Below, one piece after another: positions 35,201 to 44,928 of a stretch of DNA of 64,000 bases. A model generated the notes under the pieces. The model did no database searches. It was not told where the DNA came from and saw nothing but the letters and a program-made list of their open reading frames with translations. Position 1 is the stretch's first letter. Each line of letters starts with the position of its first letter. Source of the stretch: Deltaproteobacteria bacterium (GTDB lineage: Bacteria > Desulfobacterota > Desulfobacteria > Desulfobacterales > SURF-15); assembly GCA_019309565.1 (NCBI GenBank), contig JAFDFZ010000001.1, positions 34,776 to 98,775 of the forward strand, written 5' to 3'. Made by a program: the position numbers and the translations under genes.

Positions 35201-35619
35201 AAACAACAAACCTCCTTTGGTAAAAATATTTTTAAATAACCATCTGTCAAACTTTTGAAGACCCTGCAGCCCCGTTTAGGAAAATCTGCGGCCGTGGAAT
35301 ACAAATGCATTTCAGCTCAACCAGCTTAAAGAAAATGCTCACGTCGATTCGATTCAACGCGCAGGTACCTATCACAACACTGGAAGTAACGCAAGCTTTA
35401 ATTTAAATGAAAATCGCGCAAAATCGAAATAAAATCTTGCAGTTTTTTAATAGTTTTGATATTTTTCTTGTTTTAATTATGGAACTAAATCTCTTGTTTA
35501 ATGGCACGTTGCAAAACTCATAAAGGCTCAACATAGGGGCTTTTAAAGTTAATCTGAAAATAGTTTTGTACGCGCTTTTGGACATACGCAGCTTCACCCG
35601 AATGCTGGCTACATAAAAC
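35201..35619. other. Intergenic, AT-rich upstream region
   Basis: This 419-base gap lies between the small membrane protein (-) and plsB (+) and must contain both promoters. It is AT-rich near 35400-35500. TGGCACGTTGC near 35503 superficially resembles a sigma-54 site but has the wrong spacing. No gene or RNA is evident. Confidence 0.5.
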
Positions 35620-38235
35620 ATGAAACTGTTGAGAAAAAAAGTTCGTTCATGGATTGATAAGGCAATCCACGGAACCCACAACCACTATTTATGTCGCTTG
35701 CCCGATCGAATGGATTGGTTGGCGGCCACGCTTCTTAAGCTTTTTTTCTCTGGAATTACGGTTGAAGAAAACCAGATATCTTCGTTAAGAGCCTTAAAGG
35801 AAAAGGGAATTCTTGTCTATGCAGTAAAAAACAGACGCAATTTCGAATACCTTTTCTATTATATCCGTTATAGACAAAAAGGGTATCCTTATCCTAAGCT
35901 AGGGTTTGACTATCGGGTGGTCGTCTGGCAGCCGGTAACCCAATTGCTTCGGATTCTTTTGGCTTTTATCGATTTTTTCTTTTTCAACTTCTCCTTTCCC
36001 AGCCCTTACAAAAGCGGATATTTTCACCAGGAACTGGAAAACGGTCAGGTAGCACTTCTGTCTCTTGTAGACAAGAGAAGCTTTTACAGAAGATTTGTAA
36101 AATCTAAAATAGATCCTATCCAGCACCTCATCGAAATCCAGCAAACCATTGATCGGCCTATTTTCATTGTTCCTCATCTCATGTTTTTTGACAGGAATCC
36201 GGAACGACCGGTACCTACGCTGTTCGATCTGCTTTTCGGTTCCAAGGGAAATCCCGGCAGGATAAGGCGATTTTTTACCCTTTTGATCAATCCGAAACAT
36301 GTTTTTGTGGAAGTGTCAGAGCCGCTTAATTTGCAGCAGTTTTTGGCACTGCCGGAAAACCGCGATCAGAGCATTGAACAGCAGGCACTGTTTTTGCGGC
36401 GCAAACTGGTTCATCAAATAAACCGACACAGACAAAGCATCACCGGACCGATGCTTAAATCCCGCGAGGAACTCAAAGAAAGCATCCTTACTTCCGATCG
36501 ACTGCAAAAGTTTATGAATCGCTACTCCAAATCCCGCAAAATCCCCTTGCAACAGGTGCATAAGGAAGCCGACGGATATTTAGAGGAAATAGCAGCAAAT
36601 TACAACACCGGTTTCGTGAGGATTGGATCCCTGATTTTAAAAAAACTGCTTAAAATCATGTTCGAAGAGGTCTCTGTCAATACGGACATGATAGCGCGAA
36701 TAAAAGCCATGTCCCTTAAAGGCCCCCTCATCTTTCTTCCGTGTCATAAAAGCCACATGGATTATCTGATTCTGTCCTACATTCTCTATCAAAACAACAT
36801 GCCCTGTCCACACATCGCTGCGGGAAAGAATCTGGCATTCTGGCCTATGGGAACCATTTTTCGAGCAGGTGGTGCTTTTTTCATCCGCAGAAGCTTCATG
36901 GGAGCGATGCTCTATTCGAAAGTTTTCAAAGAATATTTCCATAAGCTGCTTGAAGAAGGGTTTAATATTGAATTTTTCCTTGAAGGCACCAGAAGCCGAA
37001 CCGGAAAAATGATAATGCCAAAACTGGGGCTGCTTTCATTGATTTTGGATGCATATCGTGATGGCGCCTGCGAGGATCTGATCCTGGTTCCGGTATTTAT
37101 CGGCTACGACCAGGTACTGGAGGAAGGGTCCTACCTGAAAGAAATCGAAGGGGGGCAAAAAAACCCGGAAAGCTTCATTCAGGTTCTAAGAGCAAGAAAA
37201 TTCTTAAAACGCCGGCATGGAAGAATCTATGTTCAATTCCATGAACCTATGTCCTTACAGGAGCTCCTGGCAAAACAAGGGCCCACCATCACTGATATGA
37301 CGGCGAAACAGCAGAACGCGTTTTGTCGAGGCCTGGCGTTCCGGGTCTTGAACGCCATTGACAACCTGACGGTTGTAACCCCTCATGCGCTGTTTTCAAG
37401 TGCTGTTTTGAACTGCTCCAACAAAAAGTTCTCCTTTGAACAGCTGCTGTTTCACTGGGAAACCTATCTTAGCCATCTGAAATTTAAGAGTGCATTCCTT
37501 GCCGATACGTTAAAAAATAATGATCGTCAATCATTAATTCGACTTCTTGATACTCACGTTCAACAAAAATTTATTGAGAAGATTTCCGAAGAGAAAAAGA
37601 GTTACGAACTTGATACGCTGTTTACGATAAACGAAAGCAAACGCCCTGTTCTGGAATACTATAAAAACAACTGCATTTCTTACTTCATTCCGGCAGCATT
37701 CACCGCCCATGCAATATTGGAAAGAGACTCCTTTCAATTTTCCGTAGAAGATCTCATTCGTCGGTATCTGTTTTTACGCAATCTTTTCAAGAATGAATTT
37801 GCTTATGATGTGGACAGCCCGCCGGAAGAATCGATACGGAAAAGCCTGCGCGCATTCATCCAGGATGACATGGTTCAGCCCCACGAAACCCTGGCCGATA
37901 CGTTCAACCTGACCGCGGCAGGATTGAAGAAGCTTAAGCTTTTTGCAAACTTTTTAAGAACGTATTTTGAGTCTTACTGGATCGTGCTTAAGTACTTTAT
38001 GCAAGCCTCCCAAAACTCGGTGGAACCCAAAGAACGCATTAAACGTATCCAGACCATGGGCAACCGCATGTACAAAAGACATGAAATAGAACTTAAAGAA
38101 GCACTGTCCAGAGTAAATTACGACAATGCCGTTAACTATTTTACCACTCATGGTATAAAAGGCTCTGAGAACACCGACAAAATAGAATTCTATGCGGATG
38201 AAATAAAGAGATCATTAAATCGACTCTCGGCTTAA
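35620..38235 (+). CDS. plsB: Glycerol-3-phosphate acyltransferase (PlsB type)
   Basis: The 871-residue protein resembles the large bacterial acyltransferase that makes lysophosphatidate at the inner membrane; E. coli PlsB is 807 residues. The acyltransferase core is in the middle: PCHKSHMDYLI gives the HX4D motif near residue 375, and FFLEGTRSRTGK gives the FxEGxxSR motif near 451. A third block, LILVPVFIGYDQV, also matches. Flanking regions are longer than usual. It begins a rightward run with the MurU-AmgK fusion and dapB. Confidence 0.9.
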   Translation: MKLLRKKVRSWIDKAIHGTHNHYLCRLPDRMDWLAATLLKLFFSGITVEENQISSLRALKEKGILVYAVKNRRNFEYLFYYIRYRQKGYPYPKLGFDYRVVVWQPVTQLLRILLAFIDFFFFNFSFPSPYKSGYFHQELENGQVALLSLVDKRSFYRRFVKSKIDPIQHLIEIQQTIDRPIFIVPHLMFFDRNPERPVPTLFDLLFGSKGNPGRIRRFFTLLINPKHVFVEVSEPLNLQQFLALPENRDQSIEQQALFLRRKLVHQINRHRQSITGPMLKSREELKESILTSDRLQKFMNRYSKSRKIPLQQVHKEADGYLEEIAANYNTGFVRIGSLILKKLLKIMFEEVSVNTDMIARIKAMSLKGPLIFLPCHKSHMDYLILSYILYQNNMPCPHIAAGKNLAFWPMGTIFRAGGAFFIRRSFMGAMLYSKVFKEYFHKLLEEGFNIEFFLEGTRSRTGKMIMPKLGLLSLILDAYRDGACEDLILVPVFIGYDQVLEEGSYLKEIEGGQKNPESFIQVLRARKFLKRRHGRIYVQFHEPMSLQELLAKQGPTITDMTAKQQNAFCRGLAFRVLNAIDNLTVVTPHALFSSAVLNCSNKKFSFEQLLFHWETYLSHLKFKSAFLADTLKNNDRQSLIRLLDTHVQQKFIEKISEEKKSYELDTLFTINESKRPVLEYYKNNCISYFIPAAFTAHAILERDSFQFSVEDLIRRYLFLRNLFKNEFAYDVDSPPEESIRKSLRAFIQDDMVQPHETLADTFNLTAAGLKKLKLFANFLRTYFESYWIVLKYFMQASQNSVEPKERIKRIQTMGNRMYKRHEIELKEALSRVNYDNAVNYFTTHGIKGSENTDKIEFYADEIKRSLNRLSA

Positions 38236-38268
38236 GACGATCCGGATGCAATTTTCACATACCCGCCC

Positions 38269-39975
38269 ATGAAAGCAATGATACTGGCCGCAGGGCTTGG
38301 AACCCGATTGCTGCCCTTTACACAGACAACACCGAAGCCATTGTTTCCCATCGCCGGCCGCTGTGTGCTTGAAACAATCATCGATGCATTGCAAAAGGCC
38401 GGCTGCGAGTCGATCATTGTAAACACCCATCATCTTGCCCATAAGATTCAGGCATTCATTTCAGAAAATGAGTTTACCATCCCGGTTTACACCAGGTATG
38501 AACCGGAAATTCTGGGCACGGCCGGAGCCATACGAAACGTGGAAAGGTTCTGGGATCATCGGCCTTTCTTTGTCGTTAACAGCGACATTGTCACCGATAT
38601 CGACTTTGGCGCTGTATACAGATTCCATCTCAGCCATCCCGACCCTGTAACCATGGTTTTATATGACTATGCGGAAATCAACACCGTTGCTGTAAATGGC
38701 TGTGGCTTCGTTGTTGGCTTTGATACCAGTGCTGCCGGGGATTCTACTGTGAAACGCACATTTACCGGTATTCAGGTTTTGGACCCCAAGGTGCTTGGGT
38801 TGATTCCAAGGGGCAGGTACTCAAGCAGCATCGATCTTTACCGAAAGCTGATTCTTAAGGGAGATAAGATAAGGGCGTTCTTGCCGAAAAATTGCACCTG
38901 GATGGACATCGGCACGCCGGAAAGATACCGGGATGCCGTGTTTTACCGGATGGCACCCATGGCCTTTGAAAAGGCTTTCAATGATTGTGGGGAAAAAGAG
39001 ATTCATCGCCAAGTCATACAAGGAGACGGATCCGATAGAACCTGGTATCGACTCACCTCTGGAAAACACGCCATGGTGCTGGCCGATCACGGCATCCGAA
39101 AACAGGCTGCGCCAACTGAAGTGGACTCGTTCATTGCCATTGGCAGGCATCTGCGCACAAAAGGACTTCCCGTTCCGGACATCTATCTGTCCGATGCTTT
39201 TTCCGGGCAGGTTTTTTTGGAAGATCTGGGCGACAGACATCTTCAAACAGAGGTAAAACAAACAAAGAGCCTGTTCAAAATCGAAAAATTATACAAGAAA
39301 ATTATTGATCTTTTGCTCAAAATGTCAAGCGAAGGCATAAAGCAATTCAATCCTGCCTGGGCCTATCAAACACCTGAATACGACCGGAAAGTGATTGTCG
39401 AAAAAGAATGCCGTTACTTTCTGGAAGCGTTTGTAAAAGGATACATTAAACGCAGCGTCAATTATGATGATTTTGCGGACGAATTTGAATATCTCGCAAA
39501 AAACACTCTTCAGCATCAATTAAGCGGCTTTATGCACCGGGATTTCCAGTCTCGCAATATCATGCTCAAACAAAACAGGATTTACGTAATAGATTTTCAG
39601 GCAGCGCGCATCGGCCCTGTCCAGTACGATCTTGCGTCGTTGCTGATCGACCCGTACGTGGCCCTTCCTGCCGCCTTGCAGAAGCGGCTGGCACGCTATT
39701 GCTCTGAGAAGATTTCCTCTGAGATCAAAATAGAAAAAGAATCATTCTTGATGGGTTATAGATTTTGTCGAATTGCTAGAAATTTGCAAATACTGGGAGC
39801 ATTCGGATACTTGACTCAAGTTAAGAAAAAGCGATATTTTGAAGCGTATATTCCAAAGGCATTAAACACATTATTAACATCGCTTAAAACATTCGGTACG
39901 GTTATGTTTCCCAATTTAATGGCACTGGTGGAAACAATCTCGCAAGCATATCCCAAAAAAGGTGACACCGGATAA
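38269..39975 (+). CDS. Fused MurU-type nucleotidyltransferase and AmgK-type sugar kinase
   Basis: The N-terminal part (about residues 1-230) is a sugar-phosphate nucleotidyltransferase: LAAGLGTRLLPFTQTTPKPL, then ILGTAGAIRN and VNSDIVTD. The C-terminal part (about 240-568) is an aminoglycoside-phosphotransferase-fold kinase. FMHRDFQSRNIML holds the catalytic Asp near residue 424, and VIDFQAARIGP holds the metal Asp. In pseudomonads AmgK (kinase) and MurU (uridylyltransferase) are separate enzymes that turn MurNAc into UDP-MurNAc. This fusion would do both steps. Substrate assignment rests on domain type and on the nearby NamZ-like gene; hexosamine or other sugar substrates remain possible. 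Confidence 0.82.
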   Translation: MKAMILAAGLGTRLLPFTQTTPKPLFPIAGRCVLETIIDALQKAGCESIIVNTHHLAHKIQAFISENEFTIPVYTRYEPEILGTAGAIRNVERFWDHRPFFVVNSDIVTDIDFGAVYRFHLSHPDPVTMVLYDYAEINTVAVNGCGFVVGFDTSAAGDSTVKRTFTGIQVLDPKVLGLIPRGRYSSSIDLYRKLILKGDKIRAFLPKNCTWMDIGTPERYRDAVFYRMAPMAFEKAFNDCGEKEIHRQVIQGDGSDRTWYRLTSGKHAMVLADHGIRKQAAPTEVDSFIAIGRHLRTKGLPVPDIYLSDAFSGQVFLEDLGDRHLQTEVKQTKSLFKIEKLYKKIIDLLLKMSSEGIKQFNPAWAYQTPEYDRKVIVEKECRYFLEAFVKGYIKRSVNYDDFADEFEYLAKNTLQHQLSGFMHRDFQSRNIMLKQNRIYVIDFQAARIGPVQYDLASLLIDPYVALPAALQKRLARYCSEKISSEIKIEKESFLMGYRFCRIARNLQILGAFGYLTQVKKKRYFEAYIPKALNTLLTSLKTFGTVMFPNLMALVETISQAYPKKGDTG

Positions 39976-39992
39976 ATTTAAGGAGGCTTAGA

Positions 39993-40832
39993 ATGAATCC
40001 CATCCCTGTCATGATAAACGGCATGCCCGGCAATATGGCGTCAACCGTTGCAAGCCACGCGCAAAAAAACCGGCGCTTTAAAGTGATCCCCCATTCTCTT
40101 ACGGGCCCTGAAATCACCCAATCGGAATATTCCGTCGATTCTCAAAGATTCCGATTGATAAAGCCTGATAAACGTGAGGAAGCCATTGAAGAGATCAAAA
40201 AATCAGAACACCAATTCATCTGTGTTGATTATACGCACCCCTCCGCTGTGAACGAAAACGCGCTTTTCTACTGCCGTCATCACCTGCCATTTGTCATGGG
40301 CACCACCGGTGGTGATCGCAGACATCTTAAAGAAACGGTTCTATCATCGCCTATACCTGCTGTGGTGGCGGCAAATATGGCTAAACAGATTGTCGGTTTT
40401 CAGGCGATGATGGCCTATGCGGCTGATAATTTCCCGGACCTGTTTAAAGAATATTCGATTACCATAAGAGAAAGCCACCAGAAAGCCAAAGCCGACACCA
40501 GCGGCACAGCAAGGGCCATGATTGGATATTTCAACAAACTGGGGATCCCCGTTGTGGAAGAAGAGATTATCAAAGAAAGGGACCCGGAGAGGCAAAAGAA
40601 CGCCCTTGGGGTGCCTGAGCAATATTTGTCCGGTCATGCATGGCACACGTATACACTGGTGTCAGATGATCAAACCGTTACATTTCAGTTTACCCACAAT
40701 GTAAATGGACGGGATATCTATGCCAAGGGAACTTTAGATGCAGTTGTGTTTTTATTCAATAAGATAACCCAGGGGGCAAAGGGGACCGTGTTCACAATGC
40801 TCGATGTGCTTAAGGGGAACTCAGCGGCTTGA
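39993..40832 (+). CDS. dapB: 4-hydroxy-tetrahydrodipicolinate reductase, plant-type
   Basis: The 279-residue enzyme reduces the lysine/diaminopimelate precursor with NAD(P)H. AAGGAGGC precedes the ATG. The dinucleotide site is INGMPGNMAST. The active-site loop reads ESHQKAKADTSGTA, where most bacteria have ExHHxxKxDAPSGTA. The second His is a Gln and the sequence resembles the plant-type DapB group. The Lys and SGTA are kept. It follows the MurU-AmgK fusion by 17 bases and links that gene to cell-wall diaminopimelate supply. It converges with and slightly overlaps the histidine kinase. Confidence 0.9.
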   Translation: MNPIPVMINGMPGNMASTVASHAQKNRRFKVIPHSLTGPEITQSEYSVDSQRFRLIKPDKREEAIEEIKKSEHQFICVDYTHPSAVNENALFYCRHHLPFVMGTTGGDRRHLKETVLSSPIPAVVAANMAKQIVGFQAMMAYAADNFPDLFKEYSITIRESHQKAKADTSGTARAMIGYFNKLGIPVVEEEIIKERDPERQKNALGVPEQYLSGHAWHTYTLVSDDQTVTFQFTHNVNGRDIYAKGTLDAVVFLFNKITQGAKGTVFTMLDVLKGNSAA

Positions 40833-43286
40833 TAATATTTCTTTGATTTTTTGTGACAGCAGTTGAATATTAAACGGTTTTTGTATGAATCCAGCCGCCC
40901 CTTTATTAAGAATCTCTTTCGCTTTGTCATCCATGCTGTATCCGCTGGATAGCAACACACGGACTTGGGGATTCATTTCTTTCAATCGTTCATAAACCAT
41001 GCCGCCGCTTGCACCCGGCATGATCATATCCAGGACAACACCGTCAATACGATCTTTGTGCTCAGCAAAAATATCGATTGCCTCCTTTAAGCTTTTGGCT
41101 GTAAGAACCCTGTATCCCAGTTTCTCCAGCATCTGTTTGCTCACATCCAGAATCATTTCTTCATCGTCGACAACCAGGAGCATTCCCCTGCCTTTTTCGA
41201 TTCTATTGGAGGTCTTTTTTTCTTCTGTGGCGCGCATTGATAACGCTGGAAGATAGATATGGAAGCTTGTGCCCTTACCTTCCTGGCTCTGAACATCGAT
41301 AGCACCTCCGTGATTTTTGACGATTCCATACACTGCAGCCAGCCCGAGCCCTGATCCTCTGCCCATCTGCTGGGTGGTGAAAAAGGGTTCGAAAATTCTG
41401 CGGCGCGTTATCTCATCCATTCCCACACCCGTGTCTGTTACCGAGATTTTCACGTAACTGCCGGCCACCAGTTCAAGGGGCTCAGCAGCTTTTCTCTCTA
41501 ATTCAAGATTTTCGGATGCAACGCTCAGAAGGCCACCATTGGGCATTGCCTGGGAGGCGTTCACATAGAGATTCATAAGAACCTGTTCAATCTGACTGGG
41601 GTCCGCCTCAACGCTCCAAAGGTCTTTCTGTATTTTTAGATGGGTCTGAATCTCTTTTCTTGTGCGGTGGAAAATATCCATTGTCCTGCGGATGATAGTA
41701 TTCAAATCCGTTGTGTGAACCTCGTATTTACCCCCTCTTGCAAACCCTAATAGCTGTTTGGTTAGAATCGCTCCCTTCTTTACTAACCTCTCGATATTCT
41801 TCAACCGCTCACGATGAGGTTTGCCGAATTCTGTGTCAAGGAGCATAAGCTGGGTGTTTCCTTGAATACCCATCAACAAGTTGTTGAATTCATGGGCAAT
41901 TCCTCCTGCAAGCGTTCCGATGGCTTCCATCTTTTGTGCCTGATAGAATTGTGCTTCAAGTTTTTTCTGTTTTGTAACGTCTCTCATAAAGTTGAGCACC
42001 CCGTGTTTTCCCTCCCACTTAACGGCTACGGTATTTACATCCACCCAAAGCTGATTGCCCCACTTATCCTGGATGCGAAAGCTGTAAGTGCTTGACGAAT
42101 CTTCTTGATCCAACATGCGCTGCTGTCTGTCGACCACCCAGTGTCTGTCTTCCGGATGGATGATGGAGGAAAATTCAACGCTTTTCAGTTGGCTCTCCGA
42201 GTAGCCTACAAGTGCCGTCATTTTCGGATTTGGAAACTTAATAAAACCATCTTGGGTAATAAATATACCATCATTGGCATTTTCCACCAGCAGCCGGTAC
42301 CTGGCTTCGCTTTCTCTTAAAGCCTTTTCTGTTTTTCTCTTCTCGATGATCTGCTGTTTCAGTTGATGGTTAGCATGGTTTAAGATTTCGGCTTGTTTCC
42401 GTATTTCACGATACTGTGATGCCACCTTTGCATGGAGTTGTGCATTCTCTAATGCAAAGCCGATTTCATTCATCATAATGGATAGGACCTGCTGGTCATT
42501 GGAGTTAAAGGTTTGACCCGTCTGCTTACAGGCCAGATTCAACACTCCCACAATCCGGTTCTTTATGACAAGCGGCATAATTAAAAAGGAAGGCGTGTTA
42601 TACTTGGGATTATTCGATTTGTTAATTCTGGGGTCTGTTTCGATATCTTCCACCAGAAGTGCGCTTTTGCTCTCCAGCACCAGCTGCGCCAGTGTGTCTT
42701 TAAACTCTATGGTTGCATCGACGGCCGGCTCTTTGCCCTGGCCTTTGGTCGCTTTGACCCGGAAGCACTGGTTTTGCGGTTCCAGCATCAAAACAGATCC
42801 CATTTGGGCTCCTGACACCGCAGCGGCCTTCTCTAAAAGCGAACTTAAAAGGGCATCCATGTCCAGGCTTTTTATGGCAACCTCGGTCAGCTCCTTGATG
42901 CTTAACAGTTCGAAGACACGCCGGTTCAGCTGGTCGCTTGTTGCCTGGAATCGATCCATAAGCCGGTTGAATGAAACACTTATCGCATGAAGCTCGTCCG
43001 CATCTTGTTTAATGGATGCGATGGTTTCATCAGATGCCAGTGTTTTTCTTAATTTAGCGGCAATGGCCTCTATGCTGTCGAAAACCTGACGCAGAATCAT
43101 CAGCCCAGCGAGAATCAAAAGCAGTATGAAGGCAAACAACAACAGTTGGTCATACCGCAGCGAGATCTTGTTCTCATAGAGGAAATAAAAGACTACAAGA
43201 AACGGCAGCACGAAAACAAGGGCTTCAATAACAAGCAATCTTTGTCTCAATCCCCCACCCTGGCTGTTTAATTCAAACGACCCCAT
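40821..43286 (-). CDS. Hybrid sensor histidine kinase with GAF, PAS and receiver domains
   Basis: ATG 43286 is chosen because GGAGG lies 5 bases upstream; a frame to 43400 has no site. Two hydrophobic segments near residues 15-70 anchor the 821-residue protein. A HAMP-like linker, a GAF domain (about 150-285) and a PAS domain (about 330-440) follow. The HisKA phospho-acceptor His is near residue 464 in GGIAHEFNNLL. The HATPase domain shows DTGVGMD and GRGSGLGLAAVYG. A C-terminal receiver has the phospho-accepting Asp in VVLDMIMPG near residue 752. There is almost no periplasmic loop, so it probably senses cytoplasmic or membrane signals. No partner response regulator lies adjacent. Confidence 0.92.
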   Translation of the reverse strand: MGSFELNSQGGGLRQRLLVIEALVFVLPFLVVFYFLYENKISLRYDQLLLFAFILLLILAGLMILRQVFDSIEAIAAKLRKTLASDETIASIKQDADELHAISVSFNRLMDRFQATSDQLNRRVFELLSIKELTEVAIKSLDMDALLSSLLEKAAAVSGAQMGSVLMLEPQNQCFRVKATKGQGKEPAVDATIEFKDTLAQLVLESKSALLVEDIETDPRINKSNNPKYNTPSFLIMPLVIKNRIVGVLNLACKQTGQTFNSNDQQVLSIMMNEIGFALENAQLHAKVASQYREIRKQAEILNHANHQLKQQIIEKRKTEKALRESEARYRLLVENANDGIFITQDGFIKFPNPKMTALVGYSESQLKSVEFSSIIHPEDRHWVVDRQQRMLDQEDSSSTYSFRIQDKWGNQLWVDVNTVAVKWEGKHGVLNFMRDVTKQKKLEAQFYQAQKMEAIGTLAGGIAHEFNNLLMGIQGNTQLMLLDTEFGKPHRERLKNIERLVKKGAILTKQLLGFARGGKYEVHTTDLNTIIRRTMDIFHRTRKEIQTHLKIQKDLWSVEADPSQIEQVLMNLYVNASQAMPNGGLLSVASENLELERKAAEPLELVAGSYVKISVTDTGVGMDEITRRRIFEPFFTTQQMGRGSGLGLAAVYGIVKNHGGAIDVQSQEGKGTSFHIYLPALSMRATEEKKTSNRIEKGRGMLLVVDDEEMILDVSKQMLEKLGYRVLTAKSLKEAIDIFAEHKDRIDGVVLDMIMPGASGGMVYERLKEMNPQVRVLLSSGYSMDDKAKEILNKGAAGFIQKPFNIQLLSQKIKEILSSR

Positions 43287-43623
43287 TTTATCCTCCCAAA
43301 ACGGAGATACCGTATTCGCCGATCCCGTGACTTGCTTAATAAACTTGCTTAATGAAAAACCCCCATTGGTTCCAAAATATCTTCCATTTTGTCTATCCAT
43401 GTCAACATGAAAGATGCGGTAAGCTTAAAAAGGGAGCACCACGGGTTGAAACCGCAGGCCCTTGACAAGATTAAATACAACTGGTAGCGAGTGATGTCTG
43501 AGATTCCAGGCGAAAGTGGCAAGAATTTCAATCCCTCGGAAATTGCCGAAATAGTATTTAATCAGCTAATCGATCTGTACTAATGTGCTTCGGTTGAACA
43601 GAAATGTTTAAAAATTTAAACAA
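43287..43623. other. Intergenic region upstream of the radical SAM gene
   Basis: This 337-base gap holds the upstream regions of the histidine kinase (-) and the radical SAM gene (+), and a 29-residue open frame at 43494-43583. No terminator or repeat is evident. Confidence 0.5.
43494..43583 (+). CDS. Possible small peptide gene upstream of a radical SAM maturase (29 aa)
   Basis: ATG 43494 (or GTG 43491) opens a 29-residue frame, MSEIPGESGKNFN at its start and NQLIDLY at its end, stopping at TAA 43581. It ends 40 bases before the radical SAM gene. The ribosome-binding site is weak. It has an acidic, helix-prone core and no cysteine. It could be a peptide substrate of the neighbouring enzyme or a chance frame. 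Confidence 0.2.
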   Translation: MSEIPGESGKNFNPSEIAEIVFNQLIDLY

Positions 43624-44928
43624 ATGAACGATACCCTTGCCTTTGAAAACAAACACCGTCCTTTTTCGTTGCTGATAAAACCCACCTCTGCGGATTGCAA
43701 TCTAAACTGTGACTACTGTTTTTATCTGGACAAGAAATCGTTGTACCCGGAGACATCCCGGCATCGAATGAGCATTCCCGTTCTTGAAAAACTGATCTCA
43801 GGCTATCTTTCAACCTCACAACCTGTTTATTCCTTTGGATGGCAGGGCGGGGAGCCCACGCTCATGGGCCTGGAATTCTTTAAAAGCATTGTTGCCTTGC
43901 AGAAAAAATTTGGAAACTGGGGCGCGGTGGTCGCAAATGGGCTTCAAACAAACGCCACTTTGATCACCGATGAGATGGCGGCCTTTTTCTCGAAATATAA
44001 ATTTCTTCTGGGAGTCAGTATAGATGGCCCTGCCGAAATACATGACCGATACCGAAAAGGCCCTCAAGCCAGGGGGTCGCATGCCGATGTATTGAAAGGA
44101 ATCGACCGGCTTAAACGACACCGAGTGGAGTTCAATGCACTGGTGCTTGTAAGCTCGGCCAATGTAGCCGATGCCAGCAGCGTTTACGAATACCTCTTAA
44201 GCCTTGGGATTTATTACCATCAGTATATTCCGTGTGTAGAGTTCGACTCCAAAGGAAATCCTGAACCCTATTCCATTTCCGGGAAACAATGGGGTACATT
44301 TCTATGTGATATTTTCGATCAATGGATAAAAAACGACACACACAGGGTCTCGATTCGCCATTTTGACGCCATCCTGTCGCATATGATTAAATGGAGATAC
44401 AACGTATGTCATATGGCCGGAAACTGCTGCCAGTATTTCCTTGTGGAATACAATGGAGACGTATACCCCTGTGATTTTTTTGTGCAACCCCAAAAAAAGC
44501 TGGGAAATATCAACCAGCACTCATGGGAGGAACTCGGCAAAGCGCAGCCATATCGTTCCTTTGGCAAACAGAAAGCAAACTGGAACAGCAGGTGTGCGGC
44601 CTGTGAATACCTGAGGTATTGTTCGGGAGATTGTCTTAAAAATCGCATCTTTCATGGAAAAGATTCACGGAATGTGAGCTGGCTCTGCGATGGCTGGCGT
44701 GCTTTTTACCGCCATAGCCTGCCTGCTTTTGAAAAACTTGCGCTTTCATTCCTTAACTCTCAACAAACCGTGTTGTCCCCCGATCGACGAAAGCACTTTA
44801 AAAGGCTGCCCGAAGCTCATATTAAGCGAAACGAGGCGTGCTACTGTGGAAGCGGCAAGAAGTACAAACACTGCCACGGTGCAGGGAAAAAAAGAAGGGC
44901 TAAACCTGAGCGGGCAGAAAAACGTTGA
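43624..44928 (+). CDS. Radical SAM/SPASM protein, anaerobic sulfatase-maturase type, with SEC-C tail
   Basis: The 434-residue protein carries the radical SAM cluster motif CNLNCDYC near residue 24, GWQGGEPTLMG, and a SPASM-type C-terminal cysteine set (CHMAGNCCQYF, DVYPCDFF, CAACEYLRYCSGDC) for auxiliary [4Fe-4S] clusters. The last 30 residues contain a SEC-C zinc motif, CYCGSGKKYKHCHG. The family oxidises a Cys or Ser of sulfatases to formylglycine without oxygen; relatives modify peptides. No sulfatase gene is in the window, so the substrate is unknown. The start at ATG 43624 lacks a clear Shine-Dalgarno sequence. Confidence 0.87.
   Translation: MNDTLAFENKHRPFSLLIKPTSADCNLNCDYCFYLDKKSLYPETSRHRMSIPVLEKLISGYLSTSQPVYSFGWQGGEPTLMGLEFFKSIVALQKKFGNWGAVVANGLQTNATLITDEMAAFFSKYKFLLGVSIDGPAEIHDRYRKGPQARGSHADVLKGIDRLKRHRVEFNALVLVSSANVADASSVYEYLLSLGIYYHQYIPCVEFDSKGNPEPYSISGKQWGTFLCDIFDQWIKNDTHRVSIRHFDAILSHMIKWRYNVCHMAGNCCQYFLVEYNGDVYPCDFFVQPQKKLGNINQHSWEELGKAQPYRSFGKQKANWNSRCAACEYLRYCSGDCLKNRIFHGKDSRNVSWLCDGWRAFYRHSLPAFEKLALSFLNSQQTVLSPDRRKHFKRLPEAHIKRNEACYCGSGKKYKHCHGAGKKRRAKPERAEKR

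Noticed and set aside
35500..35515. TGGCACGTTGC resembling a sigma-54 promoter
   Set aside because: Only one base separates the TGGCAC and TTGC parts; the consensus needs about five.
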